Under the pieces are notes generated by a model. That model saw nothing but the letters and a program-made list of their open reading frames with translations. It was not told where the DNA came from and did no database searches. A stretch of DNA of 64,000 nucleotides from positions 31,006,873 through 31,070,872 of the forward strand of contig OW804102.1 of the NCBI GenBank assembly GCA_942159475.1, in the 5' to 3' direction. Position 1 is the stretch's first letter. Each line of letters opens with the position of its first letter. The position numbers and the translations under genes were made by a program. Below are positions 12,201 through 24,200 of the stretch, in pieces. Origin of the DNA: Sthenelais limicola (lineage: Eukaryota; Annelida; Polychaeta; Phyllodocida; Sigalionidae).

Positions 12201-15200
12201 ACTGATGGAACTTCACTACTCCGAGTTCTATGAAATGACGTCAGGCCGGAAGTGGGCCTCTGGATACAATCTCCCTTGCATTGTTGACAACCAGGGACAG
12301 AGGACGAAACTCCACTTGGACATATTTATAGGGTCCAATCTTTGCGGCAGTTATATTGGAAAGCTGAAGAAAGACTTTCTAAAAAGGAAGTAGGTTTCCT
12401 GCATGGTACATACTTGAGATTACCTGAACAATAAATTTCAGGCAAGATGTAGCGTTATTCCCTTTTATCGCTCACAATGGACACAGTCCTTTTCATTGGA
12501 GATTCCTGTGCAAGATCACTCGGTCCCTCTGTTAAACAACACCTTCAAGCTGGGGTCTTGATTGACCTCTCTTCGAAACCAGGAGCCAGCATACTCGAGT
12601 CGGTGAATTTTGCCACAGGGAAGATTCAATATTTTTCCCTGACCCAAATAATTATTATCTCAGGTTTGTGCAACTTGACAATGAAGGATCATGTAAATAT
12701 GTCTGCAACCCTTCATACTATTGATTCTGAATTAATGGAGAGTAATTTACGTGGTGAGCTCTATGACTCATTCATGAGTATTTCTAGTAACCTGTCACAA
12801 CCTTGCTATATTTATATATATCTGCTATGCCCCGATCACTGGTATGCACATGAATCTTTATAACAAGAGAAGAGATGTCCAGCGTGGAAAATTACAGTCA
12901 AATGATGTACAAAGGCACCCTCTACAACTTACCCTCAACCAGCAAATAGAAACTGCATCCCAAATAATTAAGGACTTTAATGTATCAAACGATGTTAATA
13001 CTCCTAGGACTCATAGACTGGTGCACAGGTATCACCCAAAAACTACCTCATATACACATAACTACATTCATTTCGCCGACGATGGTTGCCACTTATCATC
13101 CCATCTTCAGGACTTGTTGCTGTTTGTTTTATTGTTGTTCTATATATTGTCGCCAAAGAAAATAATGTAATGAGGCATTCATTGGAAGAGCTAGCACGCC
13201 TGATATGACCAACCATTGTTTGTAATGATCTGACAATAAAGAATATTTGAATTGAATTGAATTGAAAAGTAAAGAAACTTTCCATACATATGAAATGCTT
13301 TATTCCATGATTTGGCCGTGAGCAGACAGTATAATCGATATACTCGCCACTCACAAGGTGGACAATATAAACTCTGTGTATTGTACAGTGATGTCACAAC
13401 CGTTCGAGACTATCGGTGAGCTATGCAGACAACACAATTTGATGAAATAAATCAAATTAAGTTGTAATATGTTAAGAATCATGGAATAAAAGCAAGAATA
13501 GCACAGTATCGCATCTTTGGGGGCCTGTATTTTCCTTGTATGGCCAAAAAACAACTCGGCCTACGGCCTCATAGTTTTCGGCCATACTCGGAGAATATAG
13601 ACCCCCTCATATGCGATACTATGCTGTTCTTGCTATAATACCTCAAGCAATTCATTACCTAAACACACTTGGTTTGTGTTACTAAATTAGAATGAATGAT
13701 GAAACATTCTTTTCTCCATATTCAGAACCCTCCTTCCCTTCTCACTCCCGTTCTACCAACCTTACACACATACACTTTCTCCCTCTCTCTCCCCTCATCT
13801 CTCTTCTCTCTCCTATGTCTCCCCTCTCTCTTCTCTTACCTTTCCTTCTCCCATGTCTCCCCACCCCGTCCCTCTCTTTAAATTTAAGTTTAATGTTCTC
13901 CATCACTCCCAATAGTTGTATCTCTATCTCCCTCATTCTCTGTCTATCTTTATGAATTCATGAATTTATGAATTTATGAATATCTTCTTTCTCGGTCATT
14001 GTCTGTGGGTATCTCCTTCTCTCTCCTTCTTTCTCTCTTTCTTTCTTTCTTTCTTTCTTCCTCGCTGTACTCTCTGTCTCCATCTATCCTTCTCTGTTCC
14101 CTTCCTTTTCTGTTTTCTCTGTCCCCTCTCTGTCCACTATTTCCGTCCTCTCCGTGCCCTCTCTTTCTTCACCATTAAACAAACCCCATCCCATTGCACC
14201 ACATGCTTTCCCCGTCATGGGACTAGGCACTACAATGTATGCTGTGTGGGTTGGGCAACATGCCATCCAACCATCTGATAGTATTTTGTGGGTGGGACCA
14301 GCAACTTGCCACACCTGACGGTATGCGCGTGAAAAGCCACCAGTTCTCTACGCCCAAGTTGCCCATGTAAAGTCAGTCGTGAAGTAGTAGACCAGAAAAG
14401 AGGCCAATCCAAGGAAGTGGTAAACAACTGAAAATATGCAAATCACAACTGTCAGCGTTAGATTTTTCAAGAATAATTCCGAATATCTTGAGAATACTTT
14501 TCAGCTTTTGATTGTCTATTTAAATGAGAGCGATGTTCCATAAAAGCATCTTATAAGGTATCTCCACCAATATGTTATATATACCTAAAGGGCTATTGTA
14601 GATGAATAAGCGTGGGGTGTGAAGACAAGTCTGGTCTGAATAGGTTGCATAAGTCTCATGGTAGCAGTGTGCTAAGTTTATTTGTTGTGTAGTTCCACCG
14701 ATTTGTGGGCTTGCAGTAGACAATCCCCATAGACTTATCATTGTGGGTAATAGATAATTACTCCATACATCACCACATCAGGTTCAAAGATTCTCGTGAA
14801 CATATATGAACTATTAAGCGACTCTCCTATTGGCGGAGACGTTAATGCGTCTGACGTTGTGTGACGTTATGTTATAATTATTTGTACCTATAAAAACACT
14901 GTATGAAGAATGATTTTCAGGTATACGTAGGTAGACTTTAGGGAAGTTTTAAGCGAAGTAAGTTAAACTTGTAGACAACCACCTTAAACCTGGTAAAACT
15001 GAAAGATGATGGATCCATATACTTTATGGTAGATGCTCACGAGGTATTTAATAGCGTCACTCCAATCTGGTAAACAACCCCTTCCTCTCCTCCCCATGCC
15101 CTCATCCCTTCCCATGGAGCTTTCCTGCATGGTCTACATTGTCACCCTCAAAGGGTGCGTGAATTTGTATATATGTAATCTCATAAATCATTCTGTTTGT

Positions 15201-18200
15201 TGAGTGCAGTAGGGTAAGGTCGTCGAAAATATGATGTAGGCTATCAAATGTTGCAGTTCACAAACTAAACAGTTTAATATCGAAGGTTGTAAATGAAGCA
15301 GAGGTTCAAATTAATTCATAAGTAAACAAACAAAATCGCGTAGCCCAAGTGTTACATGGCACTTGGAGATCGCCCAAGGATAATGTTGTATTTATTATAC
15401 CTTTCTTGATATTTATGGCGACTGAATAGTGACAGTTCGATGGAATGGCCAGTGTAGCGGGCAATACACAGGCTTTATTACACCGGCTGTTTGTGGGATG
15501 AGCATCAATGACGTAGCCTATGGCATTCCATATTACCTGCTAGAAAGGTGTAATAAAATCTGCTATTATTAAACATGCATTCTTAGTTAACATCGACCAA
15601 AGCAAAATTGTTCTATCTTTTGTCATTAAAGGCATTTGACAAAAACGGTTTTACCCTGTTGTATTTGGTCCAAAATAAGACAAGAGAAACGAGGGATCTA
15701 GACAAAGAGCCTCTCACTTCAGATATTTTCTCAACAATTGGACCCCTACTGCGCTAATGGTTTCTCAAGTAAGCGTCCTAATGGACTTCTAATAGCATTT
15801 TGCAGTTTGGAGGGACTCTCTACACTAAGCGTCGACGGAATGATAGCCGATTTCAGATTTTGGTGGGTCTCCGAAATACAAATGTGGATGTTTATGAAAC
15901 CCTGCAATTAGGCAAAACCACCGGAAATTGTGGTCAAATGGGTTGTAAAGGAACTGAAAAATATAGAAAATCTTTAGTTTTGACCTATTATGACTGCATG
16001 AGAATACAGTTTTAAGGGCAATTGTAAGAAATTGTAAGGGTTTATCAAGGGCGACATGGTTGATAAATTGCCACCTTCTCACTCCTATACAACCATAAGA
16101 ATTGACCCAAAGTACATTACTGACAATCCCAACCCCAACCCAAAGTACATTGGGGTTCTAGGTCAAGGTTACCGGCCTATCGTGTGATTCCAAGAATTTC
16201 CAGGCTGAGGAAACAAACTGTACTTCAGTTTTGGAATCCTTGATTAAACTTTCGTTCTACAGGTATAACATAGTTAAACATGGGCCAATATCGAAATAAA
16301 TATTGTCATCCATATGATATACGGGAAGAGCGATTTCTACGAAAAAAGGTAGGAAAGAGGGGTTTCGGTAGATAGAAAAGAGGGGTTCTTTGTCTCATTT
16401 CTCGGAATTTATTGTTTTACAAACCGTTTTACTCATCTGTAGAGTTCTGTCCACCCTCTCTGGAGCGAGAGGCTTTCCCTTTACATACAAGAAACCCCTC
16501 ATTTCTACCTCTTTTCGTAGAAATCGCTCTACCCATATATTATATGGAAAAGGGTAGCCAGGAAGATTTGTGTTTGTTCGGAGAAGGTTAATCCGTGAAG
16601 AATGTTCAATTTCCCGTCCTGAACGTATAACTGAATCAGAAATAAATGTATAACATGCTCAGTCGGGATCGCTACCTTGACATACATACGCAGCATTTGA
16701 TACCTCCTCCTGCTGTGACATGACCTTAAAAGGTAGGCTTAAGCCATCAATCCTATTCAAAGATTTCTGGAAAATACTTCAGAGTCTTTCAATGAAAGAT
16801 CGTCAGCTTCACCTCGGATATACCCGGTTATCATGCATCAATAGTAATTAGACTGTTTCCCCTTGTTTTTTAAAATAATAACATTAACAAATTTAGTCAT
16901 TGTTTGAGCCACAGGACTATTGTTTCCAATATTATGCTGAATTTGACAAATTGTTATTCCTACAGTAGGGATGCTGTACCTAAGGACAAATAGCTTAGCA
17001 AGAAACATTTAAAATAAAGGTTTGTTTTGCAACAGGCCCCAGTAGTTTTCCCTTTAGCATCTCGAGGTTTTTAAAATAATATTATGTGTTAATTCTTTTT
17101 TTATTTGTTATTTGTGTCGGTCTTTCGTCCTTTGCAGTTTTGTAATCATCTATCCGAATTTCGAATGTACTGTTCTCTACGTTCAAATTATTATAATTGT
17201 AAATAATTTTTTTCATTGGTCCGTCCGAATTTATCTACAAACCTCTCTTTTTGGATGACACTAGAATTATATATTTTTGTATTAATACTATTTTCTTTTA
17301 TTGAATCAGTATTCATGATGTTATTTCCATTCTTTGTTATAATGTTAGTATAAAAGATGAGCACCATCTGTCAAGTTTAAATTCTTCCAGCAGATCCTCG
17401 GTGCTCTTTTTGTTAAATTCTCCAAATATTCCAGGATTTGCCCACATTAATAGTTCATAGACAACACAATTTATTTTCTTGTAACATGAGCACAATTGAT
17501 TAAAGTTCCATACCCTGCAGTTTCACTGCAGTAGTACAGGCAACATAGATATATACATCACTCTAAGCTAATTCGAATAGGTACTATAACAAAATAATAG
17601 CCCCCACAGCCCCCACCCCGACTTACCTCTACCCGTTCAGACTTACCAACCCCACCCCCTTCACTCAACTTTGCTATGATGTATTTCCTACGCTACAAGC
17701 ACAATTTATGGCCACCTTCGTGTTTCATACATACTTGTATAATTGTAAACCTTGAAGTTAGGAAATCACGGTTCAGGCAAAGTGTTGTATAGCGATTTAA
17801 AACCGCATGCAATATTATATATATATACGTGTGCTATCATACATGACGGATTATAGACCTAATAATAATATATATATAATAATATAATAATTATATGAGT
17901 TATATCAGTTTATATGAGTTAAGTAATCTTGATATATGAATTTGATTAATCTAATCACTGTGATTGTCAGAAATGATTGGGGTAGTGTTTTAATGTTAAT
18001 GGTCTGTTTTGGCATTGAGCAGGAATTTTAACAGTTCAACAACTCCTGACTATGTTAAATTGACAATTTTCACATTCTGCTGCCTAGTCACATATGGTGG
18101 AAAAGGATGGGGTCTAAGGTAATATGATTTGTATAAAGACATGTATCACATGTACAATAACACTTTCTTATTGTAATTTCCTCTTCAAAAAGTTGGTTAC

Positions 18201-21200
18201 GGTCGAACCATATGGTAGAGTAAAGATACACTTTAAAGGTAGCAATGGCGAATTTGCTCTCTGGCAAATACACTATTTCCACTCCCAAGCACGATGTTCT
18301 GGTCGTTTGATTCTAATGTATTACATTTGATAAAGAGGTAGCCAACATAAGTTGTCACCTCGAGTAAACATGATACACATCATATGAACAGATATATAGC
18401 TTCACCCAACATGTACCACGGGCCTGTTGAATTCTTTTTTTTACAATATTTTTACAGGTATTTTTCATAAAGCGGTCTCGTCATTGCCGATGGTTTAAGT
18501 CCTAACCTAATATACATTACCTTTATACACATATATTCGTAGTGGGTTATACACAATTCAATTTTTCCTCGAAAATTAATAATTACATATTTCAAATTTA
18601 ACTTGAAATGTTAATAATTCCTACACTTTCTCCCTTACTTCGGTGGGTAGGAATAACAATGCATTGTGTGGATAGTCTATTCGTACCAGCTGCGAATATA
18701 ATAATTATATGACCAAAGGTATAATCTGATAATACCTTTAATAGGTTGGAAGGAATCTTCTTTCTTCCTGCAGGTAAAGGAATCCCTTTCCTTACCTGGT
18801 ATATTGGGCCCCTTCTTGGGAAGCCAAGTGAAACTTATGATTTTACTGGGGAGCTATATTCATTAGGGTGTTGAGCTATTTTCTTATTATTGCCACGCCT
18901 CTTATTGCTCTGATCGTTATTACTATATATGATTATTGTTGTCATGATCGTCATGGCCTTACATGTACTGGAGTCCATCATTGATAAGGGTTAGATTTTC
19001 AGAAAATGTACAATTGGCAGCTGAACACATTTAGTAAATTCTGTTGAATTAGGATGCAATTTGGCCAATACTAGGTAAATTCAAGTATATTCGGCATTGA
19101 ATCGATTCTAGCAATCTGTTTGGTTAGGTCGAACTGTATTTTGAACTTTATTTTCGTCTGAAATGTGGGTTATTTGAGAAGATTGGCGAAGTTAAATTGT
19201 ACATTTTCTGAAAATCTGACCCATAAATGCTGATGTGGTTGGATTGGCTTTGTCCACGAGAAACCATCCTCCAAATCCAGAGCAAAATCTACTGATAGAG
19301 TGAGCAAAAGGAAGGGGAAGTCCTGCATTCGGAGGATGCGAGAAATGAACAATGTTGTAATCATCTGTGATAAACAATTTCTTGAGGAATTGAGGTAATT
19401 GAGGATAATAGATTGGGTTTTATGGAGGGCAGTAAGATCTCATTAGCAACCTGAGCCAGATCCTACACTTTATGTGAGTCTGGCAGGGATGGTTGGTCAT
19501 GTTATGGTGTCTTTTATTAAAGTGGCTAAGATAGTTAAAATGAGTAGTCATGGAATCGTGTGAAACTTTGTCAGTGTAATCATATATGATAGGTATAGCA
19601 ATATCTGAAGTATTGAGTATCAGCATTGCGTTTTCATTCAATGATTAGTGAATATATATGTGTAATGAATGGGTCAGAACCTAAACCCACGTCAAATCCA
19701 TGAGGAAATGGCTTTGGAGACCAGGAGGTACTGCCAGATTTAGCCCTGGTGGCAGTAATGGAACTAGTGCCCTTTGTACTGACCAGCGCCAACCTAGGGG
19801 TTACATAATTCCAGATGTCATCCCAACTGACAGTTTGAATATAGGGTTGGAGTGCAAAAACGATTTTGCTCTCTATTTTACCAAATATCTGATATAATAT
19901 GAATGTTAGAGTTTTGATATCCACAGGAGTTATTTAGGAGGGTGAGGTGAACCAAATACTAGAAAATGAAGTAGAAATTCCGTTACTCGATAATCTAGCC
20001 CTCAACAGTGAGAAGTGTCACTTTAACATGGCAGTGATAGGGTATGTAAGTTCAAAATGGCCGCACCAGGTTTGTCACAAACTTGCTGCTTCTTCTGGGA
20101 AAGGAAGTGACGTCGCTCCCATTGAAAAAGCATTTGGCCAAAAAGTTTTCACTGTTTGTAGATTTCTCCAAGATTTATTCTAAGTTCCGACCACTGGATA
20201 GCCATATATAGCGTCAAATTATATGTTGACCAGAAGTTCCAGGACATTGCTTGGGCAATGGAGAGAGGGGATATTTATTTCGCTATATGCATTGTTTATG
20301 GCCATGATGTTGCTTCCTTTCCCGGAAGTGATACATAACATGATTAAAAAAGTAAAAGCTGGTGACGGCAGCCATGACACTGACAGGCCTAAATATTTGA
20401 TCTTTTTTTTCATCTCACCTTCATTATCATTATCAATCGTATGATCGCCTCACCCCTTCCTACACATAATACATATATTAGCTCATGAGTAGATGATTTC
20501 TAATATATGATAAAAAGATAGGCCAAAATTTATAAATGAACATGTCTTATTCTCGACTAACTGATATTGTCACTCTTATAATGCGTTTTTTTCACCCACC
20601 AAATACGGCCAAGAGTTAATAGCATATTCAATCCGGACTTGAGGAAAACCGTTCTAAGGAACCAGATTGTTTTTAGTTATATTGTATACCTACGGAATAC
20701 AAATCTTGTAAAAAAAACCTGTTTTTTTGGCTTTTAGTTTGAACAAAATATTGTGACTTCTACTGTTTCATGCATTAGTTCCTTGAATCCCCGCCTGCTG
20801 CAGTGCTGATGACGCTGGCATTTATCTTTAATAGGCCTAGGCTACAGTTAGGACTATTTTAGAGGAGGCTGAGGGAATTTTGGGTGATTATTAGCGTCGA
20901 AAAATATGAAACTTTTTCAAATGATATAATTATGGATGATTCAATTATGAAATTCAGCTATTGATGCAACGCCATTTTATTATGTCTTTGGTACATTGCT
21001 GATTCATGTCGAATATTGCGATCTTAATTTTAACATAAGGTGATGATTTCTAATAGTTAGTTAGATTTCTCCATTTATTTTCCATTCAATTCTTTGGACA
21101 TCCTCCTCACTACCGTCAATTCAACTGTCCCTGTGCCTTCCAAATTTAGATTTAAATCCAAATATGTCACACTGCATCATGAGATTACACTGAAGTCTTC

Positions 21201-24200
21201 AATGGGATGTGTTAATTGGTTGATCGAATTTTTCCGAACGACTTAAATACCAGTTGAAATGCATAGATTAGTTTATGTATAATGTGTGGACGTTTGATTG
21301 GCACTATCGGACCATCTTATTATATGTACATTTATGACTGGATATGCACTGAATCATTTTAGGAAAACAAAATTCAAAAGGATATTCAAAAGGATTTGAG
21401 TCAGGCCCCTGCCATAATGTTACATTAACATTTTTCCTAAACTCCATAAATAGAACTAATGCTTCTAAAGAATTCTGTGATTAATTTATAAAGTTATATA
21501 TAAAAGTTATGTTTACTCCAGTTGTACAAGTTCAGAAGTCTAACTCATTTACGGATTGAAGAGATATTGTCTCTGTCTAGACAATGTAGGTTACTTTTGT
21601 CCTTGCGAATATAATCAGATTTGATCGCCAACACAACTGCTTATATAATATTATATATAAAATATATTGATTTTATTTCCAAAGTTTCACATAGGAAAAT
21701 GGTCTTCTGTTGTGGTAGCGAACTAGTAGGAAAGGTGTTCTCTACTCCATTTTCAAACATTCGCTTATGACAGCAATGCAAATAAAAAAAGTTTTGACTT
21801 TATGATTGGAACAACCATGTTGTTTGCAACTGCCCCTACCCTTCGCTTCTCTTGGCACAAGTGGAGGAAGCAGGGATGAACGAGAGCAATTGAAATCTTC
21901 ATTAGCGACGAGGTTCTCATGTGTTCTCATGTGCCATGTTTCAAGGGAGTTTGCTTCTGTTTGCATCCCAGTGGAAGACCCATTTATACACATGATCCCC
22001 GGTATCAATTCCATTTTCATTCTTTGGTTGTATATATATATATATAGTATAACCGCCTTCAAAAATTGCAAAACAGAATCTTGCGAAGTGCAACTGGTTC
22101 AACCATTAGAACCCCTATTCAAGAACTACATATTAACGCCAATACTATGATGATTAAGGAAGGGATTCTATTTAATAATATGAAATTAGCCCATGGTAAG
22201 GTATATAGTAAAGAAATTGAACTGGAAAATAGAAATACTATACAAAATGCTGCTCCGACCCTGACTAACTTTATTCCTAGAACTGAGAAGGATATAGGCG
22301 ATCCTTGTACTATCAATGTGCGAGAGACCGGAACGACCTTGCCCCGCCCCGGCGACGATTAGAAATACCTAAAGAATTTAGTACAGCTTTGAAACGGTAT
22401 ATTTTACACTAAACTATTTGGTCATACTCAAGTTTTTTGGCCTTGTATATAGTAAGACCTGAAATATGAATGTCTGAATATTGAATCATATCAACCCTGA
22501 GTTCTATAGATCTGACGTGTAACTTTGTTCGCTTCCACTCACTCACCCACCGAAATCTAGTCCAAATTTTATGAAAGTTCAAATCAAATAATTCGCATCA
22601 CCTCTTCATTATTACTATCATATCATGTTGTCACGCTATATACAGTTGAATGTTAGATCGACAAGGTATTTGACTTTATTTCATAAATGATTCTATCTTA
22701 TAAACAAAACAATGTAATTAATCGATCAGTTTGTAGCTGTAATTTAATGTGTTTTTCACCCACCAACACCCGGCTTTGGGTTTAATTGCTAAACTTTTCA
22801 GGACTCGAGGAACACCGTTCCCAGGTACGAGACAGTTTTGGTTGTAATTGTTTATACCATCTGATTGCCATAAAACAATCCGGGATTGTTCTTCACTACA
22901 TAAGAAGGAAACAAATGGGAACCAAGATATGTTACCCCATTGGACTTTTTTTCTAGAGTAACTTGAAAAAAGGGTTGTTTATTATAGGAGTCTATGGGAA
23001 AATGTGATATTTTTTCACGTTTTACTGAATACAAAAAAAATGACCAGTCCGATTTTGTTTAGACTTGCTTTATTGGAGGTCATATCCAATTTGATTAACA
23101 CAATGAAAACAAATCTTGCCACGCTAAAAACAAAGTTGGAGACGCCTAAAGTTGACCATGTAGTCCACATCCTGGCAGTAAGGACCTGTACAAAAATTAT
23201 GGAAATGGATTTGGAATTGGACAACAGACACTAGCAGTGAGAGCCAGAACCGTGATTTCGCGGCTCTGACGGGCCGATTATGTAATACCATTCGGCGAAT
23301 GTATATTATGTATAACAGGCCATTACAGCACCACGACCGAGTGCACTTTCACACCTAACCAACACCATATGTTTCACCATTGAGGCATCCCTCTCTCTCT
23401 TCTCTCCCTCTCTTAATACCTAGCCTCTCTCCACTCACAGTCACACCATAAATACAAAGCTTTAATATCTTTCCTCATAGTCGTCACACATTGATGAAAT
23501 AAAGATGAGAATAGTTCTTATGGCCAGGAGAATACTTCCAAAATGATTTAGTTAGTATATTTTACAATTTAAAAAAAAGTTTAAAGATGAGTGGACCACC
23601 TGCTGACTGATACTGACACCACTTGCAGATGGGTATTAATTGATATATATTTATGTTAGGGATTAGAGTCAAGGAACACTTCGCCATACCGATATGCCTG
23701 TGCGGATGGAGCTAAGACTGCTAGGGAAGACCACCGCTGACCAGTACATTCCTATAATATAATGACCATTGGCTTTTAGGAGTGAGTGAGTGAGTGAGAT
23801 TGGTTGCTTTAGGCCCTTATCAACACATTTAATATGGTTATATCAAGGGCGGGAGAGCTGAGAGGGAGGCAGTTTATGATCATACCCAGGAAATAGAGAC
23901 AGAGAAGAAGGGAGAGAGAGACAGAGAAAAGGCTTTTAGGACTCAACCAGGAGTCACATAGTGGTGTGCATTCGGATTGTTTATATATATAAAGATTTTT
24001 ATTCAAGTTAATCAGTACAGTTACATGAAGTACATTATGTAACTGTTTCATACATCTTAAAAAGACACATGGCTCTTTTCTAAAACAACTATTGTTTCAA
24101 AAGGAAGACTTTTTCTCGCTTCCTGAAGGGCGGTTACCCCAGAGAAAGGTTTCCACCGACCCCACTCCCTAGATCTGTACTACTATAAATTGGACACGCC

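Larger units (their letters stand above)
10591..13266 (+). mobile_element. Retroelement-like unit with NADAR and SGNH domains
   Basis: A unit inside carbonic anhydrase intron 1, on the same strand, holding broken reading frames in order: N-terminal low-complexity/coiled-coil and Pro-rich region (10672-11753), NADAR ORF (11737-12393), SGNH hydrolase ORF (12477-about 13090). It ends with a 'ggaagagctagc' segment (about 13185-13196), AATAAA at 13235-13240 and four TTGAA units (13247-13266). A short tandem tail and 'GGAAGA' hairpin region resemble CR1/L2-type LINE 3' ends (family knowledge), and SGNH esterase domains are known in ORF1 of CR1-like LINEs. No reverse transcriptase is present. The identical 11-mer TTATCGCTCAC lies ahead of both the first ORF (10600-10610) and the SGNH ORF (12465-12475). 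The 5' boundary is a guess. Confidence 0.55.
13267..15690. other. Intron 1 of carbonic anhydrase, non-coding
   Basis: Holds a CT-rich low-complexity tract (13720-14160) with a TGAATTTA tandem (13956-13980), which gives artefactual open frames on both strands. A diverged family F repeat is listed separately. A possible cryptic promoter at 14830-14935 has ATTGGCGGA, TGACGTT and 'cctataaaaacac', followed by a CAG|GTATAC donor-like site. No exon is recognised. Confidence 0.4.

Noticed and set aside
13692..14314. Several long frames on both strands
   Set aside because: All arise from CT-rich low-complexity DNA.
14830..14935. TATA/CRE-like cluster with donor-like site
   Set aside because: Single motifs in AT-rich intron DNA with no following exon; not enough to call a promoter.
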